From an uncultured Bacteroidota bacterium (GTDB lineage Bacteria; Bacteroidota; Bacteroidia; Chitinophagales; Chitinophagaceae): a DNA stretch of 64,000 nt. The DNA is taken from the NCBI GenBank assembly GCA_903824665.1, contig CAIJXT010000003.1, positions 169,477-233,476 on the forward strand. Direction: 5' to 3'. Every line of letters begins with the position of its first letter. Positions within the stretch are counted from its first letter, which is position 1. A model generated the notes under the pieces. The model was not told the DNA's origin. It worked only from the letters and a program-made list of their open reading frames with translations, and made no database searches. Both the position numbers and the translations under genes were made by a program. Shown piece by piece: positions 27,376 to 37,050 of this stretch.

Positions 27376-27565
27376 AGCTTGTTTTATTTCGTCTGTTGAA
27401 AAGGTTGTATTGCTCAAACAACTTAGGTTCCCTGTCTCCGCCAGGTCTTGCGAAAGGGCGAAGACCCGGCGGAGAGATATGTATTTGTAAGCGAAATTCT
27501 AAATGTTGAATTTCAAAAAAGTGGTAATTTAGCACACGACAAGTTTTTTACACAAACTATTTTTA

Positions 27566-28870
27566 ATGGTTGGATCTGCTCTCTATATCGGGAAATTGAA
27601 ATTTGCAAATTGTCATTCATTTAAAGGCAATAACTTGATTGGTTTATTAGATAAAGAAAATCAACTATACCAATGGACTGTTTTCTTGGGAAATAACAAT
27701 ACAGGAAAAACCAATCTCCTTAAAGGAATCGCTGATTTGGAACCAATTGAAAATAGATTTGGCCCGAATGACGCTAAATTTGATTTCGTTCCGCTCAATA
27801 TGCATAGGGGCAATAAAATAAGGTACAATAATAGATTTGGAGCAAGTATAAGCGATAATTACTACGGATGTGAAATTGTGTCTGTTCAAATTGATGAAAA
27901 ATCCACTAATGTATCCCCATTTTCAGCCAAACCAGAGTTGTACACCAATCACTGGGAATTTTCACCGCTCGGTAGATGGAGTTCCTATCCAAATATTGAC
28001 ATACTAAATTTTCAAATATATGGGTATGGTGTGTCTAGAAGAATTTCAAAAAATGGCATATCAGAAAATAGCGAAGAACTGAATGCTGCTTCACTTTTTA
28101 ATCCAGACCATAAATTAACAAACATTGAAGAATGGCTTTTTCAGCTGAAATTTGCATCTCAGAATGGTCAGCCAACGGCAGAAACCAGATTAAATCTTAT
28201 AAAAGATTTAGTTGTTAGTGAAGTCTTCCCTGAAATACTGGATTTTAGATTTACTACAACGGATGATTTGAAGAATTTTATTGAGTATCAAACAAAAGAA
28301 GGCTGGTTTTTATTTGAAGAATTAGGGTACGGTTATCAGACAACACTTTCATGGATAATAGACCTATGTAAGAAGATGTTTGAACGTTACCCTACCTCTC
28401 CCAACCCCTTGACAGAACCCGCTGTCGTACTGGTTGATGAACTGGATTTGCATTTGCATCCGAAATGGCAAAAGTCCATAGTCGACTATTTGACAAAGAA
28501 TTTCACATCAACGCAGTTTATAGTAACAACACATAGCCCTCTATTATTACAAACGATTGAAAAGGTAAACCTGTTTGCGTTGATTAAAAAGGAGAATTCT
28601 GTCCTCATCAAACATATTCCAACGGAAAGTTTTGAAGGATGGAGTGTGGAGGAAATATTATCTGAAGTAATGGAGATGGAGGAAGGGGTGTTTAGTGACA
28701 AACACAATGCACTCTACAAAGAATTCGATGAGGCTTTAGACAAAGAGGATTACGAAAGCGCAAAAGCCGCTTTTGATAAACTCATGGAAATATTGCATCC
28801 CAAGAGCCCTGAACGAAAAATACTGAAATTGCAGCTCTCACAAATTACCCCTGTAGATGATAAAGCTTAA
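27566..28870 (+). CDS. ptuA: Septu-type AAA/SMC-like ATPase (PtuA-like)
   Basis: A 434-residue ABC/SMC-class ATPase of the OLD/RecF-like group used in defence islands. Walker A is GNNNTGKTNL at about residues 42-51, directly after beta-strands (IGKLKFANCHSFKG, WTVFL). The signature region is around EELGYGYQTTLSWI. Walker B is VVLVDELDLHLHPKWQ at about residues 287-302, followed by the switch motif FIVTTHSPLLLQ. The C-terminus is an acidic helical tail. The following HNH gene overlaps it by 14 bp in another frame, the arrangement of Septu systems, in which ATPase and nuclease form one complex. Codon use is clearly more AT-rich than that of the neighbours, pointing to horizontal transfer. Confidence 0.85.
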   Translation: MVGSALYIGKLKFANCHSFKGNNLIGLLDKENQLYQWTVFLGNNNTGKTNLLKGIADLEPIENRFGPNDAKFDFVPLNMHRGNKIRYNNRFGASISDNYYGCEIVSVQIDEKSTNVSPFSAKPELYTNHWEFSPLGRWSSYPNIDILNFQIYGYGVSRRISKNGISENSEELNAASLFNPDHKLTNIEEWLFQLKFASQNGQPTAETRLNLIKDLVVSEVFPEILDFRFTTTDDLKNFIEYQTKEGWFLFEELGYGYQTTLSWIIDLCKKMFERYPTSPNPLTEPAVVLVDELDLHLHPKWQKSIVDYLTKNFTSTQFIVTTHSPLLLQTIEKVNLFALIKKENSVLIKHIPTESFEGWSVEEILSEVMEMEEGVFSDKHNALYKEFDEALDKEDYESAKAAFDKLMEILHPKSPERKILKLQLSQITPVDDKA

Positions 28871-29603
28871 TCTGCCTGAAAAACCTGATTTATTGACCGA
28901 CGAATTAGTACGAGATTTAACGGCAAAATTTAAGGCTGAAGGTTCTGATGTCTGGAATGCGAAATTTATCAGAGAAGCAGTGCTAGCATTTTCTTACGGA
29001 AAGTGTTGCTATACTGAATGCAAACTAGATGAAGAAAGTAAATACATGGAGATAGATCACTTTTATGCAAAATCTGCTTTCCCTGACAAAGTTGTTGAAT
29101 GGGGAAATCTTCTTCCGTCAAGCAAAAAAAGCAATACAACCAAGGGAGAACACAACATCCTTACAAATCCAATAGTAAATCCATGTATTGACAACCCTAA
29201 AACGCATCTTTACATTTCAAACTACAGGTACTACCCTATAACCCGAATCGGTAAGGAAACTATTGAAGTAGTTGCCTTAAATGACAGGCAACATTTTGTA
29301 AACAAACGATCTAGGATTGGTCATCAAGTGTCAGAAATGCTGAACAACATCCATGATGAAATTGAAGACGAGGCAGCGACAATCATAGGCTCCCCGCGCA
29401 GGCAGAGAAAATTGGCGAAGAATCTGAAGAGCCTGATGCAGGAATCGACAAGGACAAATGAGTATTCAGCAACGATTTCTACAGTTATTTTGACTGATGA
29501 GTACTATCCAGCGATTGAACGTTTTTTTATTGATAATGGTTTTTGGGACGAGGAATTGACAGAGCTGAAAGTGGAATTGGAATTTTGCAGCCTTAGGAAG
29601 TGA
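28857..29603 (+). CDS. ptuB: HNH endonuclease of Septu type (PtuB-like, TIGR02646 family)
   Basis: A 248-residue nuclease predicted to cut phage DNA when activated by its ATPase partner. The HNH core reads GKCCYTECKL (residues 48-57), MEIDHFYAKSAFPD (catalytic His68) and WGNLLPSSKKSNTTKGEHN (Asn93), then NPIVNPCIDNP. In family members I recall, the last block has SCxxCN, supplying two zinc-ligand cysteines; here both are serine (S89, S92). The first pair is also altered (CCYTEC). The protein may have a metal-independent scaffold or weakened folding. The rest is helical and unassigned. ATG at 28857 overlaps the ATPase stop by 14 bp. Confidence 0.82.
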   Translation: MIKLNLPEKPDLLTDELVRDLTAKFKAEGSDVWNAKFIREAVLAFSYGKCCYTECKLDEESKYMEIDHFYAKSAFPDKVVEWGNLLPSSKKSNTTKGEHNILTNPIVNPCIDNPKTHLYISNYRYYPITRIGKETIEVVALNDRQHFVNKRSRIGHQVSEMLNNIHDEIEDEAATIIGSPRRQRKLAKNLKSLMQESTRTNEYSATISTVILTDEYYPAIERFFIDNGFWDEELTELKVELEFCSLRK

Positions 29604-29807
29604 GTGTTTTGCGTTTCACTGTTTTATTGTTGACTTTCGCATACCATAATTAGACGGCAAACTCAGTACAGATATTTGCCTTGGACAGGTGCGGCACCAT
29701 AAGGTTGTTTTCCATCTAGTGACATCCTGCTATTTGACTGGCGGGCAGGAGAGTTACCACCAACCAAAATTTTCATGAAATGGTAACGCAACAATCAAAA
29801 ATTGTAG

Positions 29808-29815
29808 TATATTTG
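29808..29815 (+). promoter_or_regulatory. -7 promoter box for rimP-nusA-infB
   Basis: TATATTTG matches TAnnTTTG exactly, 58 bp before the rimP ATG. Just upstream, GTTACCA (29753-29759) and TGGTAAC (29781-29787) form an inverted repeat that could be an operator. The -33 element is weak. Confidence 0.5.
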
Positions 29816-29836
29816 CATCGGATAGAAACTAAAAGA

Positions 29837-29859
29837 GAGGGGACACTGGTTGTCCCCTC
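29837..29859 (+). promoter_or_regulatory. Leader hairpin upstream of rimP
   Basis: GAGGGGACA and TGTCCCCTC form a perfect 9-bp stem with a 5-nt loop. It lies between the predicted transcription start and the rimP ATG at 29873, without a proper T run, so RNA-level control is more likely than termination. Confidence 0.5.
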
Positions 29860-29872
29860 GTTTATTGCCGGT

Positions 29873-30331
29873 ATGTCTGATACAATCGAAAAGACCTATG
29901 CATTGCTGGAGCCGTTGCTTGACGGTACCGACATATTCATAGTGAACATCAAGGTAAAACCCACCAACAACATCAAGGTATTTCTTGATGCGGACAGTGG
30001 TTTTTCTATACAGATGGCATCGTCTGTAAACCGCAAGCTGTATGCTGGCATTGAGGCATCTGGGATGTTTCCGGATGGTGATTTCTCGCTGGAGGTATCG
30101 AGCCCGGGCATTGACGAGCCGCTGGGTCAGGTACGGCAGTACCGCAAGAATATAGGGCGCAAAGTGACGGTGACAGACAATGAAGATAAAGAGGTAACAG
30201 GAATGATGACGGCCGTGACGGATGAACATATAACACTGGAAGTAAAGGGAAAAAAGCCGAAAGATCCGCTGGTTGTTGCTGAAATACCATTTACAAACAT
30301 CAAAAAAACTATCGTTCAAATCATTTTTTAA
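29873..30331 (+). CDS. rimP: Ribosome maturation factor RimP
   Basis: Cytoplasmic factor needed for maturation of the 30S subunit. ATG at 29873 (MSDTIEKTYALLEPLL) matches family starts and gives 152 residues; the frame extends upstream to 29780 across the leader hairpin and is not used. The conserved core is FLDADSGFSIQMASSVNR followed by DFSLEVSSPGIDEPL, and the C-terminal SH3-like domain carries TLEVKGKKPKDPL and IPFTNIKKTIVQIIF. First gene of the rimP-nusA-infB operon. Confidence 0.92.
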   Translation: MSDTIEKTYALLEPLLDGTDIFIVNIKVKPTNNIKVFLDADSGFSIQMASSVNRKLYAGIEASGMFPDGDFSLEVSSPGIDEPLGQVRQYRKNIGRKVTVTDNEDKEVTGMMTAVTDEHITLEVKGKKPKDPLVVAEIPFTNIKKTIVQIIF

Positions 30332-30374
30332 TTAACACTCCGTCCGGGCAGGACGGCACGAAAAAGAGAGCAAT

Positions 30375-31622
30375 ATGGCAAGTATCAACCTCATTGACTC
30401 CTTCCAGGAGTTTAAAGACGCCGAAAACATTGACAGGCCTACCCTCATGAAGGTGCTGGAAGACGTTTTCAAAACGCTGCTGCGCAAGAAGTATGTAACG
30501 GATGAAAACTTTGACGTTATCGTAAATGATCAGACGGGTGACCTTGAGATTTTGAGGAGGCGTGAAATAGTGGAAGACGATAATGTAACGGATGAAAATC
30601 TGCAGATACCTTATTCGCAAGCCATAAAGATAGAGCCTGACTACAGTGTGGGTGAGGAGGTGTATGAGGAAGTAGATGTGCGCAACTTTGGCCGCAGGGC
30701 GATACTGGCTGCCAAGCAAACGCTGGCTGCACGTATAGGCGACCTGAAAAAGAATAATCTGCTGAAGAAATATGCTGACCGGGTGGGTGACATCATTAAC
30801 GGCGAAGTGTACCAGATATGGAAAAAAGAAATACTGCTGCTGGATGACGAGGGTAATGAACTGATCATGCCCAAATCGGAGCAGATACCGACAGACTTCT
30901 TTAAGAAGGGTGAAACGGTACGCGCGGTGGTGAAAAAAGTAGAGATGCGCAACAACTCGCCCATCATCATACTGAGCCGCACGCATCCGTCGTTCCTGGA
31001 GAAACTGCTGGAAATAGAGGTACCTGAGATCATGGATGGCCTGATAGTAGTGAAGAAAATAGTACGTGAACCGGGCGAGCGTGCCAAAGTAGCTGTAGAA
31101 AGCTATGACGACCGTATAGACCCGGTAGGCGCCTGTGTGGGTATGAAGGGCAGCCGTATACACGGTATAGTGCGTGAATTGCGTAACGAGAACATAGACA
31201 TCATCAACTACACCAACAATCTGCAGCTGCTGCTGCAACGCTCGCTGACACCGGCCCGTATCAACAAAATGGAGCTGAATCACGAGACAATGCGCGCAGA
31301 TGTGTATCTGGACCCGGATCAGGTATCGCTGGCGATAGGCAAGAAAGGTGTGAATATAAAACTGGCACAGGAATTGACGGGTTACAACATAGATGTATAC
31401 CGTGATGTGAAGGATGATGTGGAATATGACATTGATCTGGATGAATTTGCAGATGAAATAGAGGCATGGGTTATAGACGAGTTCAAGCGTATAGGGTGCG
31501 ATACCGCGCTGAGTGTGCTGGAGCTGTCGGCCGATGAGCTGGTGCGCCGTACGGACCTGGAGGAAGAAACGGTACGTGATGTGCGTAGGATACTGGAAGC
31601 AGAATTTAATGAAGAACAATAA
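30375..31622 (+). CDS. nusA: Transcription termination/antitermination factor NusA
   Basis: RNA polymerase-binding factor governing pausing, termination and antitermination. Domain order is normal: N-terminal polymerase-binding domain (FQEFKDAENIDRPTLMKVLEDVF), S1 domain (about residues 130-200, GDIINGEVYQIWKKEI), then two KH domains, with DPVGACVGMKGSRIHGIVREL and VSLAIGKKGVNIKLAQELTG. A short C-terminal helical region (LVRRTDLEEETVRDVRRIL) follows, without the extra acidic repeats of E. coli. 415 residues is typical for Bacteroidota. Confidence 0.96.
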   Translation: MASINLIDSFQEFKDAENIDRPTLMKVLEDVFKTLLRKKYVTDENFDVIVNDQTGDLEILRRREIVEDDNVTDENLQIPYSQAIKIEPDYSVGEEVYEEVDVRNFGRRAILAAKQTLAARIGDLKKNNLLKKYADRVGDIINGEVYQIWKKEILLLDDEGNELIMPKSEQIPTDFFKKGETVRAVVKKVEMRNNSPIIILSRTHPSFLEKLLEIEVPEIMDGLIVVKKIVREPGERAKVAVESYDDRIDPVGACVGMKGSRIHGIVRELRNENIDIINYTNNLQLLLQRSLTPARINKMELNHETMRADVYLDPDQVSLAIGKKGVNIKLAQELTGYNIDVYRDVKDDVEYDIDLDEFADEIEAWVIDEFKRIGCDTALSVLELSADELVRRTDLEEETVRDVRRILEAEFNEEQ

Positions 31623-31764
31623 CAACGAAAATTAAATTGTTCTTATGGAATAGAGGATAACACAGGCCCCCGATGCCTTTTTCACTGAAAAATGGCGTAG
31701 GTTTGTGGTGGGCGACAAGCCGTGGGGCGATTTTGAAAAAAAATATCAGAAGGAAAAAAGAAGA

Positions 31765-34700
31765 ATGACTACAACATCAAATACACCCAGGTTGCTCGCT
31801 GCTGCCAAAGAATTTAACATAGGTAGGGAAACCCTAGTGGAATTTCTTACTGACAAAGGCTTTGAGATAAGCAGCAACCCGAGTACCAAGCTTTCGGAGC
31901 AGATGTATCATGCCCTGCAGGTGGAGTTTGCCCAGGACAAAAAAGACAAGCAAAGGAGTGAGGGGATAGCCCTGCCCAAGGGTCCGCTGTTGGACAACAT
32001 CAAGAAGACCAAGGAAGACCTCGATATCACGGCAAAAGACAGGAAGGAAGAACCACCGGTGAAAGCCGCTGAAGTGAAGCCAAAGCCTGCGGAAGAAAAG
32101 CCAAAGGAAAAGCCGGCAGAGGTGAAGGTACCTGAACCCGCAAAGGTGGTGGTACCTGAACCTGTAAAAGAAGTACCTGCCGCACCAGTGGCAGCCGCAC
32201 CAGCAGCACCCGTAGCGGAGCCCGCTGAACCGGAGGTAAAACCCAAAAAAGCCGCTGCCAAGAAGGAAGAGGCTGCACCTGAAAAACCAGTGGCAGAAGA
32301 ACCCGAGCACCTGGATGTGAAGGCACCTAAAATAGGTGGCCCGAACATAATAGGCAAAATAGATCTGGACCAGCTGAATCTGGAGTCGCGCCCGAAAAAA
32401 GGAGCCGCGAAAAAGCCAGTTGCAGCAAAAGAGCCAGCTAAAAAAGAAGCAAAACCCAAGGTAGAGAAAGAAGCAGAGCAGGAAGAAACAGCACCTGTGG
32501 CGGCAGTAGTTGCCCCTGTAGAAGTGCCTGCCCCAGCGCCTGTAGCGGAAGAGAAAACAGTAACACCTGAGGATGATGCTGCCACGAAGCGTGAGCACAT
32601 AGAAATGAAGGCCCCCAAACTGGAGGGTCCGAAAATAATAGGCAGGATAGAGCTACCGGTATCACAGCCATCTGGCAACAGACCTGACAACCGTGAAAAA
32701 CGCAAGCGTAAACGTATACCTGTAGATAAAAAACCTGACCCGGCAAGGCCCGATACGGCCAACCGAGACAGGAGCCTGCCACCGGGACAACGCCCACCTC
32801 TGGGACCCAATACCGGCAGAGAGCGGGACCGCAGACCACCGGGAACACAACCAGGACAACGCCCCGACAATCGTGGCGGCGGAACCGGCAGGCCAGTGGG
32901 CAGAGATGCTGCAGGTGGCGACCGCAGAGGCGCACCACGCAGTGCACCAATGACGGCACAGCAACAGGAGATAGATACTAAGGCAATACAGGATAAAATA
33001 CGCGAAACACAGGCGAAGCTGACGGGATCGACCAGAAGCAAAAACCTGAAAGCCAAGTACCGCCGTAATAAGCGTGATGAAATGGCTGAAAAACGCGCTG
33101 CAGCCGAAAACTCTGAACAAAGCAATGTGATACAGGTTACCGAGTTTATCTCGGTAAGTGAGTTGGCCGGCCTGCTGGATGTGAGCTTTGCTGACATCAT
33201 CAGCAAGTGTATGAGCCTGGGTATCATGGTATCCATCAACCAGCGTCTTGACGCGGAAGTGATAGAGCTGGTATCATCTGAATTCGGGTATGATGTGGAA
33301 TTCATCAACCTGGAGCAGGAAGCTGAAGAAGATGTAGAAGTAGAAGACAAAGAGGAAGATCTGCTGCCCCGTGCGCCGATTGTAACGATAATGGGTCACG
33401 TAGACCATGGTAAAACATCGCTGCTTGACTACATACGCAGTGCGAATGTGGTAGCAGGTGAGGCTGGTGGTATCACACAGCACATAGGTGCCTATCAGGT
33501 AACAACAGCAGCGGGCAAAAAAATCACCTTCCTGGATACACCGGGTCACGAAGCGTTTACAGCGATGCGTGCGCGTGGTGCCAAGGTAGCTGATATAGCT
33601 GTAATAGTAGTGGCTGCGGATGATGCGATCATGCCGCAGACAAAAGAGGCGATATCGCACGCACAGGCTGCAAGCTTGCCAATGATATTTGCGATCAACA
33701 AAATAGATAAAGAAGGTGCCAACCCCGAAAAAATAAAGGAACAGCTGGCCCAACTGAACATATTGGTAGAAGACTGGGGTGGTAAGTACCAGAGTCAGGA
33801 AATATCGGCCAAAAAAGGACTGAATATAGACCTGCTGCTGGAAAAAATAGGACTGGAAGCCGAACTGCTGGAACTGAAAGCCAACCCGGACAGATCTGCA
33901 ATGGGTAGCGTGATAGAAGCGTCGCTGGATAAGGGTCGCGGATACCAGTCGACCGTGCTGATACAGAACGGTATGCTGAAGCAGGGCGATATGGCAGTAT
34001 GCGGACAGCATTACGGCAAGATCAAGGCCATGTTCAACGAACGCGGCCAGCGTGTAACGAGTGCAGGACCATCGGCACCGGTACAGGTACTGGGTCTGAA
34101 CGGCGCACCGCAGGCGGGAGAGAAATTCAGAGTATATGCCGACGAAAATGAGGCAAAAGATATAGCCAATCACCGTGCACAGATCATGCGTGAGCAGGGT
34201 ATCAGGGCGCGCAAACACATCACACTCGACGAGATCGGCAGACGTCTTGCACTCGGCAACTTCAAGGAGCTGGGCGTTATCATCAAGGGCGACTTCGACG
34301 GTTCTGTGGAGGCACTCAGCGATTCGCTGCAGAAACTCTCTACAGAAGAAGTGGCGATCAATGTGGTACACAAGGGCGTGGGCCAGATCACAGAGAGCGA
34401 TGTATTGCTGGCAACGGCTTCGGACGCGATCATTATCGGATTCCAGGTACGTCCGTCGATGCAGGCTGCAAGGCTGGCAGAACAGGAGAATATCGAGATC
34501 CGCACTTATTCTATCATCTACGACGCGATAGAGGAGATAAAGAGCGCGATGGAAGGTCTGCTGGAACCGAAGGTGGAAAAGAAGACGATGTGCAATATCG
34601 AGATCCGCGAGATCTACAAGATCAATGGTGTTGGTACAATTGCCGGCTGCTATGTGCTTGATGGTAAGATGACCCGCCAGACCAAGCTGAATCTGGTACG

Positions 34701-34875
34701 TGATGGCATAGTAGTGTACACAGGTGAACTGAGCTCTCTGAAACGCTTTAAGGACGACGTGAAGGAAGTAAACCAGGGCTACGAGTGTGGTCTGATGGTA
34801 CGCAACTACAACGATCTGCGCATTGGAGACATCATAGAAGGCTTCGAAGAAGTAGAAGTGAAACGTACACTGTAA
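31765..34875 (+). CDS. infB: Translation initiation factor IF-2
   Basis: GTPase that recruits initiator tRNA to the 30S subunit. The start is at 31765 ([20 protein letters not shown]), the conserved IF-2 N-terminal helix. Residues about 95-430 are a low-complexity linker rich in Ala, Pro, Lys and Glu, then Arg/Pro/Gly, containing two copies of an [18 protein letters not shown] element. The G domain has [28 protein letters not shown] and NKIDK; domains II-IV follow to the C-terminus. 1036 residues is at the long end, mostly because of the linker. A 142-bp gap with a small hairpin (31675-31696) separates it from nusA. Confidence 0.96.
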   Translation: MTTTSNTPRLLAAAKEFNIGRETLVEFLTDKGFEISSNPSTKLSEQMYHALQVEFAQDKKDKQRSEGIALPKGPLLDNIKKTKEDLDITAKDRKEEPPVKAAEVKPKPAEEKPKEKPAEVKVPEPAKVVVPEPVKEVPAAPVAAAPAAPVAEPAEPEVKPKKAAAKKEEAAPEKPVAEEPEHLDVKAPKIGGPNIIGKIDLDQLNLESRPKKGAAKKPVAAKEPAKKEAKPKVEKEAEQEETAPVAAVVAPVEVPAPAPVAEEKTVTPEDDAATKREHIEMKAPKLEGPKIIGRIELPVSQPSGNRPDNREKRKRKRIPVDKKPDPARPDTANRDRSLPPGQRPPLGPNTGRERDRRPPGTQPGQRPDNRGGGTGRPVGRDAAGGDRRGAPRSAPMTAQQQEIDTKAIQDKIRETQAKLTGSTRSKNLKAKYRRNKRDEMAEKRAAAENSEQSNVIQVTEFISVSELAGLLDVSFADIISKCMSLGIMVSINQRLDAEVIELVSSEFGYDVEFINLEQEAEEDVEVEDKEEDLLPRAPIVTIMGHVDHGKTSLLDYIRSANVVAGEAGGITQHIGAYQVTTAAGKKITFLDTPGHEAFTAMRARGAKVADIAVIVVAADDAIMPQTKEAISHAQAASLPMIFAINKIDKEGANPEKIKEQLAQLNILVEDWGGKYQSQEISAKKGLNIDLLLEKIGLEAELLELKANPDRSAMGSVIEASLDKGRGYQSTVLIQNGMLKQGDMAVCGQHYGKIKAMFNERGQRVTSAGPSAPVQVLGLNGAPQAGEKFRVYADENEAKDIANHRAQIMREQGIRARKHITLDEIGRRLALGNFKELGVIIKGDFDGSVEALSDSLQKLSTEEVAINVVHKGVGQITESDVLLATASDAIIIGFQVRPSMQAARLAEQENIEIRTYSIIYDAIEEIKSAMEGLLEPKVEKKTMCNIEIREIYKINGVGTIAGCYVLDGKMTRQTKLNLVRDGIVVYTGELSSLKRFKDDVKEVNQGYECGLMVRNYNDLRIGDIIEGFEEVEVKRTL

Positions 34876-34898
34876 CATTGATTCAATACATAATTACC

Positions 34899-34929
34899 AA
34901 GCCGGCTCACAAAATGAGCCGGCTTTTTT
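34899..34929 (+). terminator. Terminator of the rimP-nusA-infB operon
   Basis: Perfect 11-bp stem AAGCCGGCTCA / TGAGCCGGCTT with a 5-nt loop and a run of T, 24 bp after the infB stop. Confidence 0.9.
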
Positions 34930-35064
34930 GTAACCTTTCACCTTCCGATAGTTATCGCAATCTCCAACGCAGCGGGTGACACCGGGCGAGCGTTTTGCAG
35001 GCATCAACCCGGTATCAAATACAAGATGAAATGAAGTTGCAGGCGATGATGATGGGCGTAAAAA

Positions 35065-35090
35065 AAACCGGCACAAGATGCGCCGGTTTT
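35065..35090 (-). terminator. Terminator of the Ig-repeat T9SS gene (convergent with infB)
   Basis: AAAACCGGC and GCCGGTTTT form a 9-bp stem around a 9-nt loop; read on the minus strand it is followed by a T run. It lies just beyond the stop of the gene ending at 35112. Confidence 0.75.
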
Positions 35091-35111
35091 TGAAATAGCA
35101 GTGTATCGAAA

Positions 35112-36878
35112 TTATTGCAGCACCATTTTGGCGGTGTATTGATGTAGCATTGTGGCAGCAGAAACGATGTATACGCCACGGGGCTGGTTCAGGTGGAATT
35201 CAGAAACGGTATTAGTGATGATGGTTGTTTCTTTCACTACCCTTCCGGTCACGTCGGAGATGATGATGCGCACGGGCTCCGCATCTTCAGATGCTACCTG
35301 CAATGAGAAGGCTCCGGTATTGGGGTTAGGGAAAATCTGCAGACCAGCTTCTGGCTGATTATTGATAACAAGTATACCGGTGGGGCAGGCTGAAGCTGCA
35401 AGAACCGTCATGGCATGCGTGGCGCTATCGGTACCACATGCTGTGGTCACTTTGTACTTTATAGTAACTGTACCGGTGGTGATGCCTGTAACAATACCAG
35501 ATGATGCGCCTACAGTGGCCCGTGCGGTATTGCTGCTGGACCAGGTACCGCCGGCAGGCAGTGCATTGAGTGTTGCGGTAAGCCCTACGCAAACAGTAGC
35601 AGAACCCGTGATAGCCGGATCGCCTATAACAGTAACGACGGTAGCTGCGTAACAGCCACTGGTGCCGAATGTATACGAAATAGTAGCGGTGCCGCCGGTG
35701 ATACCCGCTACGATACCGGCAGTGCTCACTGTGGCTACAGCAGGTGTGCTACTGCTCCAGGTGCCGCCGGGAATGGAGTGCGTCAGCGTGGTTGTGGCAC
35801 CTGCACAAACGGTATTGGTTCCAGTGACAGGAGGTACGGTATTTACGGTTACCAGCAGTGTACTGTAACAGCCTGTACTTAATGTGTAAGAGATGGTGGT
35901 AGTTCCAGACGTAATACCGGTTACTGAACCTGTGGCAGCAACAACGGTAGCAATAGCTGTATTGCTGCTGCTCCAGGTGCCGCCGGTGGGAGTACAAGCC
36001 AGTGGGGTGTTGCCGCCCGGACATACAGCAGGCGTACCGGTAATAGTGCCTGGGTTGGGGTTAACAGTAACGGTAGCGGTAACACTGCCAGTACCGGTTA
36101 TATAAGAGATAACAGAGGTACCGGGTGCTATGCCGGTAACAACGCCAGAGGCGTTGATAGTGGCGTTGGCTGGGGTACCGCTGCTCCATGCGCCACCGGG
36201 TGTGGCATCGGCTAGTGCTGTGGTACTGCCTACACATACATTGAGCGTACCGGTAATAGGCGCTACGCCTGATGAGGTTGCTTCTGTGATAGTAGCCGAG
36301 TTTGCATTTGCAACATCGCCGGCAGTGGTACTGGTACCGTTTACTGCATTGATGATGCCTCTGATGGTAACTGTACCGCTGCCTGCTATTGGTGCGGTCC
36401 AGGGAACATCGACAGTATAGACAGTGCCTGCTCCTCCAGCGCCTGTAGTGGCTGTGAGCGGAGATGAATGCTCAATAATATTGATAGCGGAGATGGTAGA
36501 ACTATGCGAACCTGCAGGTGCTGACATGGTGCCGGCATTGTTGGCGGGAGCGCCCTTTACAGCAGTAACCTGATAACCGAACTTAGGAAAGATAGCAGTA
36601 GAGGAAGAAGATGTGTTAGTAGCACTGACGCGTATAGTATAGCTGCCACCGGGTGTGTAGGTAGTGGTAGGTGTAGCGCCCGAAAGCAACTGCACCGTGG
36701 TGGAAATGGAGGAGGATGCAGAAGCCGTGGTATGGCAACCACCACCACCGCAGCTTGCAGCGCCTGTGACGCCGGTACACTCAACGGAGGCTCCGAGTGC
36801 AGGACCGTTTGTTTTGGAAGTGAGCACCAGATAACACAAGGCGCAGACAAATGGAAGGAGGATAAAATGTTTCTTCAT
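35112..36878 (-). CDS. Secreted Ig-like repeat protein with choice-of-anchor/Reeler-like N-terminal domain and T9SS sorting domain
   Basis: 588 residues with an N-terminal signal (MKKHFILLPFVCALCYLVLT). Residues about 25-190 form a Reeler or choice-of-anchor-V-like domain, beginning with a cysteine cluster (SCGGGGCHTTASA) and containing YTIRVSATNTSS and FGYQVTAVKG. Four Ig-like (BIG2-type) modules of about 75 residues follow, each with a VCVG or VCPG element, a GGTWSSS turn and an ITYTFG-like strand. The C-terminus (LQIFPNPNTGAFSLQV through QPRGVYIVSA) is a T9SS type A sorting domain. Probably cell-surface or released; no enzymatic motif seen. Confidence 0.88.
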   Translation of the reverse strand: MKKHFILLPFVCALCYLVLTSKTNGPALGASVECTGVTGAASCGGGGCHTTASASSSISTTVQLLSGATPTTTYTPGGSYTIRVSATNTSSSSTAIFPKFGYQVTAVKGAPANNAGTMSAPAGSHSSTISAINIIEHSSPLTATTGAGGAGTVYTVDVPWTAPIAGSGTVTIRGIINAVNGTSTTAGDVANANSATITEATSSGVAPITGTLNVCVGSTTALADATPGGAWSSGTPANATINASGVVTGIAPGTSVISYITGTGSVTATVTVNPNPGTITGTPAVCPGGNTPLACTPTGGTWSSSNTAIATVVAATGSVTGITSGTTTISYTLSTGCYSTLLVTVNTVPPVTGTNTVCAGATTTLTHSIPGGTWSSSTPAVATVSTAGIVAGITGGTATISYTFGTSGCYAATVVTVIGDPAITGSATVCVGLTATLNALPAGGTWSSSNTARATVGASSGIVTGITTGTVTIKYKVTTACGTDSATHAMTVLAASACPTGILVINNQPEAGLQIFPNPNTGAFSLQVASEDAEPVRIIISDVTGRVVKETTIITNTVSEFHLNQPRGVYIVSAATMLHQYTAKMVLQ

Positions 36879-37050
36879 ACAATATATTTTTTGAGTTGTT
36901 TAATACAAATACACACAACGTTTTACCAGTGATAAAACGACCTACGTAAGGCGTATAAAACTATAAAAATGTTAGCAACAGTTTAAAATAATAATACGAC
37001 CTACCAAACAATACGATAAAAAAGCCCGAAGTACTACCTTCGCATGTATT

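Larger units (their letters stand above)
26520..27565. other. Long non-coding interval upstream of the Septu-like pair
   Basis: About 1 kb without a convincing gene. Short open frames here fall mostly inside repeated DNA and share no family features. The interval holds the tatC promoter, two GCGC-centred palindromes (26700-26716 and 26787-26810), and a pair of about 220-bp direct repeats (26926-27375). It is AT-rich towards the palindromes. No reverse transcriptase, integrase or tRNA was seen. Confidence 0.7.

Noticed and set aside
26953..27535. Minus-strand open frames across the direct repeats
   Set aside because: The frames exist in both repeat copies only because the DNA is repeated; indels between copies shift frames and the products look non-proteinaceous.
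26520..29603. Retron-type defence system
   Set aside because: PtuAB can accompany retron Ec78-like reverse transcriptases, but no reverse transcriptase is encoded anywhere near.
30321..31625. Minus-strand open frame of 434 codons opposite nusA
   Set aside because: Antisense shadow of NusA, rich in Tyr/His/Gln, without recognisable domains.
31908..33350. Long minus-strand open frame (480 codons) opposite the infB linker
   Set aside because: It is the mirror of the low-complexity Ala/Pro/Lys linker of IF-2. The translated product is Ser/Gly/Phe-rich with no domain.
33274..34878. Long minus-strand open frame (534 codons) opposite the IF-2 G domain
   Set aside because: The plus strand encodes unmistakable IF-2 motifs; the antisense product has no family features and arises from codon bias.
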